Below are positions 1 through 8,520 of a stretch of DNA of 64,000 bases, in pieces (positions within the stretch are counted from its first letter, which is position 1; every line of letters begins with the position of its first letter). The position numbers and the translations under genes were made by a program. Below the pieces are notes generated by a model, which saw only the letters and a list, made by a program, of their open reading frames with translations, was not told the origin of the DNA and searched no databases. Location: NCBI GenBank assembly GCA_964367585.1, contig CAYIYH010000001.1, positions 310,001 through 374,000 on the forward strand, written 5' to 3'. The stretch comes from CAYJGJ01 sp964367585. GTDB taxonomy: Bacteria > Bacillota > Clostridia > Peptostreptococcales > Anaerovoracaceae.

Positions 1-740
1 GTATGCCATACTGTGGATGCGATGTCTTATCATCCGCAATAGCTATGGACAAAATCACGGCAAAATCTGCATTCATAAATGCAAATATTCCTTGCGGAAA
101 GTATGTTCATTTCACTTCTCATGATACTTCACATATGCATGATGACCCTGATGTTATGAATCAGATGATATATAAAGTAGAATCCGAATTAAACTTTCCT
201 GTCTTCATCAAGCCTGCAAACCTCGGTTCAAGTATAGGAATAACATGTGCCGCAAATAGAAGCGAGCTCGTAGATTCACTTTGTATAGCAACAAAGTATG
301 ACAACAGGGTAATCGTAGAAGAGCGTATTAATGCGAGAGAAATCGAAATATCAGTACTCGGCAACGATAATATCATCCTAAGTGAACCCGGAGAAATTAC
401 GGCGTCTCAGGAATTTTATGATTTCGAAAGCAAATATTCTGAAGGTGCTAACGAACAACTAAGCATTAATGCAAAGTTAGATATCTATACAAAAAAACAA
501 ATCAAAAACTATGCTGCTCTCGCATATAAAGAATTAAATTGTTCGGGCTTTGCTAGAGTTGATTTTTTTCTCTCAAAAGATTCTAATGAAATTTTCATTA
601 ATGAGATCAACACAATCCCAGGATTTACTAAATATAGCATGTACCCTAAAATGTGGGAAGCAAACGGAATTGGCTATAGCGATTTGATAGAAAGGATTAT
701 AGAATTAGGATATGAAAAATATAATGTTAAAAATAACTAG
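1..740 (+). CDS. ddl: D-alanine--D-alanine ligase, C-terminal part (cut by window start)
   Basis: Joins two D-alanines with ATP to make the dipeptide used in cytoplasmic peptidoglycan precursor synthesis. The visible 245 residues begin inside the family's PY-x-G-x-x-V-x-x-SA-x-x-MDK segment, so the N-terminal domain lies left of the window; the ATG at position 3 is an internal Met, not the start. Seen: the ATP-grasp element KPANLGSSIG near visible residue 71 and the metal/ligand-binding end NEINTIPGFTKYSMYPKMW near residue 201, both typical of Ddl. The stop overlaps the start of the next gene (712), suggesting co-transcription. Family assignment is secure; whether it makes D-Ala-D-Ala or D-Ala-D-Lac cannot be decided without the missing N-terminal part. 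Confidence 0.93.
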   Translation, partial: MPYCGCDVLSSAIAMDKITAKSAFINANIPCGKYVHFTSHDTSHMHDDPDVMNQMIYKVESELNFPVFIKPANLGSSIGITCAANRSELVDSLCIATKYDNRVIVEERINAREIEISVLGNDNIILSEPGEITASQEFYDFESKYSEGANEQLSINAKLDIYTKKQIKNYAALAYKELNCSGFARVDFFLSKDSNEIFINEINTIPGFTKYSMYPKMWEANGIGYSDLIERIIELGYEKYNVKNN

Positions 741-1137
741 TGGTGCACTTGACCCTACAGTAGATGATAGAATGGAATTTATTACAGAAGGAAAATTTTA
801 TCCGGAAGAAGATTCCTTCCGTTTAGAGTATGATGAAACCGAAGTGATGGGATATGAAGGCTGTGTAACCAATTTGTATTTTGCAAATAACGCATTTACG
901 ATGAAACGAATAGACAAAAAGAGTGGGAATATTGCCTCTGAATTGAAATTTGAAACAGGAAAGCGTTTCCAAGGAGCTTACAACACTCCGTTTGGTGTAA
1001 TAAAAATGGAGGTATTAACCAAAAATATTAAGAACAACGTTTCAAAAGACGGAAAAGGAAAATTAACAGTCGATTATTTCATAAGTATGGGTGATATGAA
1101 TGAATCCAGCAATGAACTAAATATAGAATTGTCGTAG
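712..1137 (+). CDS. DUF1934 family protein (YwiB-like beta-barrel)
   Basis: A 141-residue protein that resembles the DUF1934/YwiB family of small calycin-like beta-barrels; function unknown. Alternating short hydrophobic strands with turn-forming charged stretches and the conserved-looking NTPFG (residues about 90-94) and the MGDMNESSNEL end support this. It overlaps the ddl stop by 29 bases, so it is translationally close to ddl. The first ATG (712) sits only one base behind AGGA; the ATG at 724 (fifth codon) is an equally reasonable start. No signal peptide or membrane segment is seen. Confidence 0.75.
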   Translation: MKNIMLKITSGALDPTVDDRMEFITEGKFYPEEDSFRLEYDETEVMGYEGCVTNLYFANNAFTMKRIDKKSGNIASELKFETGKRFQGAYNTPFGVIKMEVLTKNIKNNVSKDGKGKLTVDYFISMGDMNESSNELNIELS

Positions 1138-1162
1138 CTAAGGAATAGGGATAAACGAAATA

Positions 1163-2674
1163 ATGAAGTTAGGTTTTGACACACAAAAATACATACATGA
1201 ACAATCTAAATATATACTAAAACGAATTAATATGTGCGGAAATGAAAGACTATATTTAGAGTTTGGAGGAAAACTCGTACACGATAAACATGCTATGCGA
1301 GTCTTGCCCGGATACGACGAAAATGTAAAAATCGAACTTCTTAATAATCTGCGAAGTGAGCTTGAAATAATAATATGTGTTTATGCCGGAGATATAGCAA
1401 CGAACAAAACTCGTCAAGATTTTGGCATCACATATGACTTGGAAGTTTTGCGTCTTATCGATGTATTTCGAAAATATAACCTAAAAATCAACAGTGTTGT
1501 CATCACTCGTTATGCAGAAAATCATGCCGTAGACACATTTATCAATAAGTTAAAACGTAATGATATTAAAATATATAAACACACATTTACAAAAGGGTAC
1601 CCTACTGATATAGACACTATTGTGAGTAAAGAAGGATATGGTGCAAATCCATATATTGAAGTTACGAAACCCTTAGTAGTAGTGACAGGGCCGGGCGGTG
1701 GAAGTGGTAAACTTGCGACATGTTTATCTCAGCTTTACCATGACCATAAGCTAGGGTATTCCTCTAGATATGCAAAATATGAAACATTTCCAATATGGAA
1801 TCTCCCACTCAAAAACCCGCTCAATATTGCATACGAAGCTGCAACGGTGGACCTCAAAGATGTAAACATGATCGATCCTTTTCACATGGAAGCATACGGA
1901 GAAACTGCTGTCAACTACAATAGAGATATAGAAGTATTCCCTATTGTAAAAAGGATAATAGAAAAAATAACCGGAAAAGAATCGGAATATAAATCACCCA
2001 CGGACATGGGAGTCAACCTAATAGAATCTGGAATAATCGACGAGAAGATATGTTCCGATGCCTCACACCAAGAAATAATTAGGCGATATTTGATAGCAGA
2101 GTGCGCCTACAAAAAAGGAATAATATCAGAAACTACTCTAGAAAGAGCTAAGCTATTAATGGAAGAAGTAGGCCTGAATATCTATGATAGAAATGTAGTA
2201 GAACCTGCAAGGAAATGTGCTGAGAAAAAGCGGACGCTAGGCAAACGATATGAAAATGTAGTTGCGATGGCAATCCAATTGCACGATGACACAATTATTA
2301 CAGGCCGAAGTTCGAAGCAAATGGTTGCTGCGGCGGCAGCACTCTTAAATTGCATAAAGTATATGTCTAATCTTGACGACGAGCTATTACTGATTTCACC
2401 CCAAATACTAGAAAATATTCAAAAGTTAAAGACGGAAACTTTAGAATGCGAAAAGAAAAGTCTCAACTGCGAGGAAATACTGCTGGCACTATCTATTTCT
2501 ACTACGACGAACCCAATTGCGGAACTTGCAATTGCTAAGTTGCCAAATTTACGTATGTGCAAAGCTCACTGTACAGCAATTCTTAGTGATAGAGACGAAG
2601 AAACATTGCGTTCTCTAGGAATTGATATTACATGTGACCCCGAATACCTGACATCTAACATATATAGCATTTAA
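1163..2674 (+). CDS. DUF1846 family protein
   Basis: A 503-residue cytoplasmic protein matching the DUF1846 family, widespread in Firmicutes, with structures known but no established function. Seen: the opening GFD-x-x-KY-x-x-x-Q, LEFGGKL-x-D-x-HA-x-RVLPG near residue 35, and a glycine-rich GPGGGSGKLATCLSQ segment near residue 174 that could form a phosphate-binding loop, followed by the conserved KYETFPIWNLPL stretch. Its length is normal for the family. It follows the DUF1934 gene by 25 bases and ends before a strong bidirectional terminator. Catalytic role not inferable. Confidence 0.85.
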   Translation: MKLGFDTQKYIHEQSKYILKRINMCGNERLYLEFGGKLVHDKHAMRVLPGYDENVKIELLNNLRSELEIIICVYAGDIATNKTRQDFGITYDLEVLRLIDVFRKYNLKINSVVITRYAENHAVDTFINKLKRNDIKIYKHTFTKGYPTDIDTIVSKEGYGANPYIEVTKPLVVVTGPGGGSGKLATCLSQLYHDHKLGYSSRYAKYETFPIWNLPLKNPLNIAYEAATVDLKDVNMIDPFHMEAYGETAVNYNRDIEVFPIVKRIIEKITGKESEYKSPTDMGVNLIESGIIDEKICSDASHQEIIRRYLIAECAYKKGIISETTLERAKLLMEEVGLNIYDRNVVEPARKCAEKKRTLGKRYENVVAMAIQLHDDTIITGRSSKQMVAAAAALLNCIKYMSNLDDELLLISPQILENIQKLKTETLECEKKSLNCEEILLALSISTTTNPIAELAIAKLPNLRMCKAHCTAILSDRDEETLRSLGIDITCDPEYLTSNIYSI

Positions 2675-2733
2675 GATCTAGCTTAGTGGATTATTTATCG
2701 TTCTACTATCCATTGCTACGCAGAAAGTGTATT

Positions 2734-2783
2734 AAAGCTATAAAAATGGGGAGGATATTCACCCTCCCCATTTTTATAGCTTT
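2734..2783. terminator. bidirectional intrinsic terminator
   Basis: A 21-base-pair perfect inverted repeat (left arm 2734-2754, right arm 2763-2783) with a GGGGAGG/CCTCCCC core flanked by A-rich and T-rich arms, between the convergent DUF1846 gene and tyrS. The AT arms give a U-run in both directions, so it can end both transcripts. Confidence 0.9.
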
Positions 2784-2812
2784 TCCTAAATTCAAATGAT
2801 AATATACAAGTT

Positions 2813-4138
2813 TTACACCAAAGTTATTTGATGAAATTTTTTCTTTCCCTTTTGAATAAGTAGTTTGTTTTCAGTGAAGTTTTCTACTGTTATAGTCATC
2901 TTTGTATCTATTACTTTTTCTCCGCCGATAGTTAAACCGCCTTGTTCTATGGTCCTAAATCCTTCTCCGTTGCTAGTAACTAATTGCAATTCTCTAATAA
3001 GATTTACAACACCTATTCCTTCTTCAAATATTGATCTTTTCATTTCAGTCGTAGGTATATTATCTAATTTGCCCTCGCCACCAAACGCTGCATTGGCTCC
3101 TTGCAAAGCTTTTTTAGCTTCATCTTCGCCATGCACTAGTTTTGTGACTTCATACGCTAGTACCTTTTTTGCATGATTAATCTCTGCTCCTTGCAACGAA
3201 GACAATCTATTGACCTCATCCATTGGTAAGAATGTAAGCATTCTTAGACACATATTAACATCAGCATCTGCAACATTTCTCCAGTATTGGAAGAAATCAT
3301 ACGGCAACGTTCTATTTGCGTCTAACCACAATGCTCCTTTTTGAGTTTTACCCATCTTGACACCTTCAGAAGTTGTTAGAAGTGAAAATGTCATTCCATA
3401 TACTTCTTTCGATAACACTTTTCTCGACAAATCGACTCCTCCGATGATATTTGACCACTGATCATTTCCACCGAACTCCATCTTTACATCTAAATCTCTA
3501 GCTAAGACCATATAATCATATGATTGCATTAACATGTAATTAAATTCAAAAAAGGACAATCCACCTTGCTCCATTCTTTGCTTAAAACATTCTGCCCTGA
3601 GCATTGTATTGACGTTGAAGTACGTCCCTATTTCACGCACAAACTCGATATAATTGAGAGGTAAAAGCCACGATGCGTTATTCACACATATTGCCTTCCC
3701 TTTTTCCGGCTTTTTATTTTCTTTTCCAGCGGTGAAAACGTCTCCACCTGGCATATACTTCCAGTCCTCATCAAAATCAATAAATCTATCAAATAATTTC
3801 TTAAACTGATTGCAATTGTATTGTATAACTTCCGGAGTCATTACATGTCTCATGTCAGTTCTACCCGACGGATCTCCTACCATGCCAGTACCTCCACCGA
3901 TGAGAACTACCGGAGTGTGTCCGAATTTTTGCATGTACATCATAATAATAACTTGCATAAAATGACCTACATGCAGACAATCCGCAGTCGGATCAAAACC
4001 AATATAAAATCTAACAGATTCATTTTGCAAAAGCTCTTTTATTTTTGATTCATCCGTAGATTGCTCTATGAAGCCTCTTTCTTTTAAGACTTCAAATACG
4101 TTATCTTTTTCACTTACATTATCAGGTATAAAGTGCAT
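2813..4138 (-). CDS. tyrS: tyrosyl-tRNA synthetase
   Basis: Charges tRNA-Tyr with tyrosine in two ATP-dependent steps. The 441-residue sequence has the class I signatures: HVGH at residues 56-59 and KMGKT at 261-265, the bacterial form of KMSKS. The tyrosine pocket segment QSYDYM (205-210) and GGNDQWSNI (223-231) are also present, and the last ~80 residues form the S4-like RNA-binding tail. Start at the ATG behind GGAGG. It lies 90 bases downstream of upp on the same strand; that gap has no room for a T-box leader, so tyrosine-specific attenuation is not seen here. Confidence 0.97.
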   Translation of the reverse strand: MHFIPDNVSEKDNVFEVLKERGFIEQSTDESKIKELLQNESVRFYIGFDPTADCLHVGHFMQVIIMMYMQKFGHTPVVLIGGGTGMVGDPSGRTDMRHVMTPEVIQYNCNQFKKLFDRFIDFDEDWKYMPGGDVFTAGKENKKPEKGKAICVNNASWLLPLNYIEFVREIGTYFNVNTMLRAECFKQRMEQGGLSFFEFNYMLMQSYDYMVLARDLDVKMEFGGNDQWSNIIGGVDLSRKVLSKEVYGMTFSLLTTSEGVKMGKTQKGALWLDANRTLPYDFFQYWRNVADADVNMCLRMLTFLPMDEVNRLSSLQGAEINHAKKVLAYEVTKLVHGEDEAKKALQGANAAFGGEGKLDNIPTTEMKRSIFEEGIGVVNLIRELQLVTSNGEGFRTIEQGGLTIGGEKVIDTKMTITVENFTENKLLIQKGKKKFHQITLV

Positions 4139-4228
4139 TGTACTTCCTCCAAGGGTAAATTAAATTACATTACATTATTTCAAATTATAATGTTTGATTT
4201 TGTATTCTCTTTTATTTTTTATATTATT

Positions 4229-4858
4229 TTATTTCGTTCCAAACAATCTGTCTCCAGCATCTCCAAGGCCAGGCAGTATATAGGCTTGGTCGTCCAATCC
4301 CTCATCTTTTGACGCAATATATATGTCAACGTCAGGATGGCCTTTTTGCAATCTGTCGATTCCTTGTGGAGAAGCGATCATACACATAAAAACTATATTT
4401 TTTCCGCCGTGTTGCTTGATTACATCGATCGCGGATACTGCACTCCCGCCGGTTGCAAGCATTGGGTCTAGTACAAAGATTTTCCTCTTGCCTATATCTT
4501 TTGGCAACTTGCAATAATACTCGATAGGATTACGTGTATCATGATCTCTATATAAACCGATGTGTCCTACTTTTGCATTGGGCACTAGCGCCAGGAAGCC
4601 ATCTACGAAGCCAAGCCCTGCTCTCAATATTGGTACCAACGCAATGTCTTCTCCCGCAAGCATTTTCTTCGTAGTCTTACACATCGGAGTCGTTATTTCT
4701 ACATCTTCGAGAGGTAAATCCCTAGTCGCTTCAAATCCCATAAGCATGGCAATTTCTTTAGATAGTTCTCTAAACTCCTTTACACTCGTCTCTTGTTTTC
4801 GCATAAGAGCTGTCTTGTGCTGAATAAGCGGATGGTCGAAAACATAAATTTTACCCAT
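4229..4858 (-). CDS. upp: uracil phosphoribosyltransferase
   Basis: Converts uracil and PRPP to UMP in pyrimidine salvage. 209 residues, normal family length. Seen: the PRPP-binding loop LDPMLATGGSA around residues 130-140, the preceding VPILRAGLG segment (~76-84), and the family's C-terminal uracil-binding PGLGDAGDR-x-FGT. Start is the ATG directly behind TAGGAGG. The 214 bases upstream, between rpiB and upp, fold into a possible structured RNA (see 4886-4997), which could regulate this gene. Confidence 0.97.
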   Translation of the reverse strand: MGKIYVFDHPLIQHKTALMRKQETSVKEFRELSKEIAMLMGFEATRDLPLEDVEITTPMCKTTKKMLAGEDIALVPILRAGLGFVDGFLALVPNAKVGHIGLYRDHDTRNPIEYYCKLPKDIGKRKIFVLDPMLATGGSAVSAIDVIKQHGGKNIVFMCMIASPQGIDRLQKGHPDVDIYIASKDEGLDDQAYILPGLGDAGDRLFGTK

Positions 4859-4885
4859 TTTTTCCTCCTAATTTAGATATAATCA

Positions 4886-4997
4886 CAGCACGATGTCCCC
4901 CTACGTCTTATGAAGTGGCGGGGTCCATTTCCGACTTTCAGTAGCGAGTACATAAGCTCACACTGAAACCCTGAGAGGCAAGCCACTTCTCGTGCTG
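4886..4997 (-). ncRNA. possible structured RNA or upp leader, unidentified
   Basis: On the minus strand this gap holds three nested helices: CAGCACGA/TCGTGCTG (4990-4997 with 4886-4893), GAAGTGGC/GCCACTTC (4982-4989 with 4912-4919), and GGGTTTCAGT with ACTGAAA...ACCC (4962-4971 with 4921-4942, split by a bulge). Unpaired bases are concentrated on the 3' side. The element ends about 20 bases before the upp ribosome binding site and no U-run terminator follows, so a cis leader of upp is one reading and a separate small RNA is another. It did not match any riboswitch core I know; 6S RNA was considered but not demonstrated. Confidence 0.35.
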
Positions 4998-5072
4998 ACT
5001 TACAATCTTCGGCACGGACTAATCGCGCAAGCACGCTAGCTCCTTAGCCTCGATTAAAACATATTACCGATT

Positions 5073-5507
5073 TTACGTAAGCATATTTAGACGTCTATCG
5101 TGCCTACCACCCTCGTACTCTTCCTCAATCCAAATGTTTATCATGCTAATTGCCAAATTCTCGTCAACAATATTTGCACCAAGAGATATCATGTTAGCAT
5201 TGTTGTGACGCTTAGCCATGCGTGCCATTTGTTCATTAACGCAAAGTGCGCATCTAATCCCTGGAATCTTATTTGCCGCTATAGAGATTCCGATACCTGT
5301 ACCACAAATCACTATTCCTAAGTTTGAATCACCACTCGCAACAGCTTCGGCACATAGTTTACCATACACAGGATAGTCGACAGATTCCTTACTCTCTGTT
5401 CCAAGATCTATTACTTCCACTTCTGTAGAATACTTATCCTTGAAATGTTCTTTTATTGTTTCTTTTAAGTTATATCCAGCGTGGTCTGATGCTATCGCTA
5501 TTTTCAT
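5073..5507 (-). CDS. rpiB: ribose-5-phosphate isomerase B
   Basis: Interconverts ribose 5-phosphate and ribulose 5-phosphate in the pentose phosphate pathway. 144 residues, the usual length for the RpiB/LacA/LacB family. Seen: the N-terminal IASDHAG (4-10), the active-site CGTGIG segment (68-73) whose Cys is the catalytic base, the NK-x-PG-x-RCA segment, and RHNNANM (99-105). Start ATG follows GGAGAAGAGAAA. It sits between sua5 and upp in a common Firmicutes gene order. Confidence 0.96.
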   Translation of the reverse strand: MKIAIASDHAGYNLKETIKEHFKDKYSTEVEVIDLGTESKESVDYPVYGKLCAEAVASGDSNLGIVICGTGIGISIAANKIPGIRCALCVNEQMARMAKRHNNANMISLGANIVDENLAISMINIWIEEEYEGGRHDRRLNMLT

Positions 5508-5644
5508 TTTCTCTTCTCCATTTATTTTTGTGAGTATTTCATTGTATCAAACAAAATGCAATCCCAATATTTTCGTTCTATAATTAAAAATAATCAAGAA
5601 AAACACGTATAGAATAGCGCTTTTTTATCATACTTCTCTAGAAT

Positions 5645-6781
5645 CTACACATGAATTATGTTATATCCGGAAGCTTTGATCATTCTATCCATAAGAGATA
5701 GGCCTAATCCCTCGGAAGAAACTGCGCTTGCAATGATAATGTCTACATTTAATTCGTCCATCGCCCGCAACTTGTTAAAGAATTCGCGGATTGCAATTTC
5801 CAAAATTTTTTGGTCGGGGGATAACCCATAATTCAAGACTCCAACTTTTTTACCAATGCTCTCTAATCTATTCTTTTCATTTTCTATTGCAGCTTGAACC
5901 GATTCAGGTGCACCACTTATTACTATCATTTTTGCTTTTGGGGCATAATGCCTATATTTTATGCCAGGGGACATCGGTGCGGAACTTTCATATTTTGCGT
6001 GTTCTGATATTTTCGCCAAATCTTGCCCAGTTACTTGCTCTAATATTATCCCTATTTCTTTCTCTACTGTTTGCTTCTCACCTTTGTTATCTAATGGATT
6101 ATTATCAAAAAGTGTTTTTTGTTTAAGAATATGGTTGCTAAAATATACTTTTACTTTTAATATTCTCTCCAAGTCTTCTCGAGTAATTTTACCCGGACGC
6201 AATATCACGGGGAGAGAGCTTGTCAAATCGAGTACGGTTGATTCTATTCCGATTGAACATGTACCTCCTTCAATTATTGCATCTACTCTTCCAGTCAAAT
6301 CATTGAAAACATGATCGAAAGTCGTAGGACTTGGCTTTCCAGAAATATTTGCACTCGGAGCTGCTATTGGAACTCCCGCCTTTTCTATTAGAGATAGTGC
6401 TACTTCGCTATCGGGAATCCGAACAGCTACAGAAGACAACCCTCCTGTTGTTTCGAAAGGAACAGACTCACTTTTTTTCAAGACAAGAGTTAATGGTCCA
6501 GGCCAAAATGCTTCACTCAGTGCATTTACACATTGGGGAATATCGAACACAATTTGACTTAATTGTACCATATTGCAAACGTGCACGATGACAGGATTAT
6601 CTTGTGGACGCCCTTTTGCCTCAAATATTTTCTTGACAGCTACGGGGTCGAGGGCATTTGCACCTATCCCATATACTGTTTCTGTTTGAAAAGCTACTAG
6701 TCCCCCATTTTTTATTATACTCGATGCTCTATCCATGCCTTGTTCAGAACTAGGCAATACTATTGTTTGCATTTCCCTCAT
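5645..6781 (-). CDS. L-threonylcarbamoyladenylate synthase (two-domain Sua5)
   Basis: Makes threonylcarbamoyl-AMP from threonine, bicarbonate and ATP for the t6A37 modification of ANN-decoding tRNAs. The chain (378 residues from the chosen start) has the YrdC/Sua5 catalytic domain first (FQTETVYGIGANA, KGRPQDNP, SANISGKPSPT, then RPG) and a C-terminal Sua5 domain (about 250-378) joined by the SPGIKYRHYAP linker. I chose the ATG at 6781 because AGGGA lies 5 bases before it; a TTG start at 6799 would add six residues. It follows prfA by about 100 bases. No prmC gene lies between them, although one is often found here in related genomes. Confidence 0.93.
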   Translation of the reverse strand: MREMQTIVLPSSEQGMDRASSIIKNGGLVAFQTETVYGIGANALDPVAVKKIFEAKGRPQDNPVIVHVCNMVQLSQIVFDIPQCVNALSEAFWPGPLTLVLKKSESVPFETTGGLSSVAVRIPDSEVALSLIEKAGVPIAAPSANISGKPSPTTFDHVFNDLTGRVDAIIEGGTCSIGIESTVLDLTSSLPVILRPGKITREDLERILKVKVYFSNHILKQKTLFDNNPLDNKGEKQTVEKEIGIILEQVTGQDLAKISEHAKYESSAPMSPGIKYRHYAPKAKMIVISGAPESVQAAIENEKNRLESIGKKVGVLNYGLSPDQKILEIAIREFFNKLRAMDELNVDIIIASAVSSEGLGLSLMDRMIKASGYNIIHV

Positions 6782-6883
6782 ACTTTCCCTTGATTGCAAT
6801 TTGCTCGTTTTTATTGATTACATGTTGGTTCGCTCGAATACGCATGTATTGTACTTTACTTAAAAGTTATAAAATATTAGTTA

Positions 6884-7951
6884 TTAAAAATTTTTCATTT
6901 TTTCCGCTTGGTCGTTAGTAATAAGTGGGTCGATCAATTCGTCCAATGCGCCATTTAAAATTGCATCTAATTTATATAAAGTGAGTTTAATTCTATGATC
7001 GGACACCCTGCTCTCAGGGAAATTATAAGTGCGAATACGCTCACTTCTATCTCCCGAGCCAACTTGGCTTTTTCTGGCTTCTGATATTTCTTTATTTTGC
7101 TCTTGCATTTTTAAATCGAACAACCTTGCACGCAACACTTTAAAGGCTTTTTCTTTATTCTTTATTTGTGACTTTTCGTCCTGACACGTAACGACTATTC
7201 CTGTAGGTTCGTGGGTTAATCGAACAGCCGAATCTGTGGTGTTTACAGATTGACCACCATTACCGGATGAGCGATAAACGTCTACCCTTACCTCATTTAC
7301 ATTTAGGTCGACCTCTACATCATCGATTTCAGGAAGCACAGCGACTGTAGCAGCGGAAGTATGAATTCTGCCGCTCGATTCGGTTTCCGGTACACGTTGA
7401 ACTCTATGGACACCGCTCTCATACTTGAGCCTAGAATAAGCTCCCTTGCCCTTTATCAAAATGACCGCTTCTTTTATTCCACCGACTCCGGTATCGCTAA
7501 TGTCCATTATTTCTGCCTTCCAGCGATTTACTTCGGCATATCTCGTATACATTCTAAGGAGATCATTTCCAAACAGTGAAGCCTCGTCTCCGCCTGTTCC
7601 TGCCCTTATTTCTAAAATTACATTCTTTTCATCATTAGGGTCTTTTGGCAAGAGAAGGACCTTTAATTCGTCTTCATTAGTTTCTATTTGCTGTGCAAGT
7701 TCGTTAATCTCAGCTTTTGCCAATTCTCTCATTTCCTCATCAGCCTCGATATCTAATAGTTCCTTGGTTTCAGCAAGGGATTCCTTTGCTTTTTTGTATT
7801 CTTCATATTTTTTCACAACTGGCTCAATTTCTGCCATTTCCTTGATATGTTTTTGCCAAACTGCCTGATCGGCAATTATTTCTGGATTTGATACCTTTAG
7901 AGATAATTCTTCATATTTTGAAATTATAAAATCTATTTTATCGAACATCAT
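6884..7951 (-). CDS. prfA: peptide chain release factor 1
   Basis: Ends translation at UAA and UAG. 355 residues. Seen: the tripeptide anticodon region in HRVQRVPETES-type context (P-E-T at about 184-186, equivalent to P-A/V-T), and the catalytic GGQ in GNGGQSVN (about 229-236) that enters the peptidyl-transferase centre. Two adjacent ATGs (7951 and 7948) follow GGAG; the second has the better spacing. It is preceded by rpmE on the same strand. The GGQ glutamine is normally methylated by PrmC, whose gene is not in the window. Confidence 0.97.
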   Translation of the reverse strand: MMFDKIDFIISKYEELSLKVSNPEIIADQAVWQKHIKEMAEIEPVVKKYEEYKKAKESLAETKELLDIEADEEMRELAKAEINELAQQIETNEDELKVLLLPKDPNDEKNVILEIRAGTGGDEASLFGNDLLRMYTRYAEVNRWKAEIMDISDTGVGGIKEAVILIKGKGAYSRLKYESGVHRVQRVPETESSGRIHTSAATVAVLPEIDDVEVDLNVNEVRVDVYRSSGNGGQSVNTTDSAVRLTHEPTGIVVTCQDEKSQIKNKEKAFKVLRARLFDLKMQEQNKEISEARKSQVGSGDRSERIRTYNFPESRVSDHRIKLTLYKLDAILNGALDELIDPLITNDQAEKMKNF

Positions 7952-8040
7952 TTACTCCTATAAATACTGTGATGTTTTTTCAGCATTTTTCGTAACGCGC
8001 TATTTACATAGTCAATATAAAATTATTTGGATAATCAATA

Positions 8041-8075
8041 TAAAAAAAGATAACCCGAAAATTTCTTTTCGGGTT
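8041..8075 (-). terminator. intrinsic terminator after rpmE
   Basis: Ten-base-pair stem AACCCGAAAA (8052-8061) with TTTTCGGGTT (8066-8075), followed on the minus strand by an interrupted U-run (8041-8051). It lies 17 bases after the rpmE stop and separates rpmE from prfA. Confidence 0.88.
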
Positions 8076-8092
8076 TGGTTTAAAAAATTTAA

Positions 8093-8296
8093 TTAAACTT
8101 CAAGATTGTATTTATTCTTAAATTTTTCTACTCTGCCGCCCCTGTTGATGAATTTTTGTTGTCCTGTAAAGAACGGATGGCAGCTAGAGCATACTTCTAA
8201 GCGTATTTCTTCTTTTGTTGACTTGGTAACAAAAGAATTGCCACATGCGCAAGTTACGTTACATTCCTTGTAATCAGGATGGATTCCTTCCTTCAT
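8093..8296 (-). CDS. rpmE: 50S ribosomal protein L31, zinc-binding type
   Basis: Large-subunit protein at the inter-subunit bridge. 67 residues, start KEGIHPDY typical of L31. The zinc-ligand cysteines are present as C-x-C (16 and 18) and C-x-x-C (37 and 40), so this is the zinc form that can be exchanged under zinc limitation. AGAGGT precedes the ATG. It has its own terminator. Confidence 0.97.
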   Translation of the reverse strand: MKEGIHPDYKECNVTCACGNSFVTKSTKEEIRLEVCSSCHPFFTGQQKFINRGGRVEKFKNKYNLEV

Positions 8297-8455
8297 GTTT
8301 TACCTCTTTTCTATTATTAATTAGCCATGTGCTATCACATGCAGACTAATTATAACATTCAATTGCCTTTGTATCAAGTATAATTATACAAAAAAGCATA
8401 TTTTTAGCCAAATATTCGTGAATTATCTAAAGAACAGATTCTTTTATAAAACAAA

Positions 8456-8484
8456 ATGACAAGCATACCGCTTGTCATTCTGTT
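8456..8484. terminator. bidirectional terminator
   Basis: Stem ATGACAAGC (8456-8464) with GCTTGTCAT (8470-8478), loop of five. On the minus strand it is followed by TTTGTTTTAT and ends the alcohol dehydrogenase transcript about 45 bases after its stop. Confidence 0.85.
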
Positions 8485-8520
8485 TTTATTTATTATTAAT
8501 ACAATTTGATACGCCGTATC

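Noticed and set aside
4139..4228. T-box leader for tyrS
   Set aside because: Only 90 bases separate tyrS from upp and no T-box core sequence or terminator pair is present.
4886..4997. Calling this region 6S RNA
   Set aside because: The nested helices fit only loosely; the long closed stem and open central bubble of 6S RNA could not be shown, so it is left unnamed.
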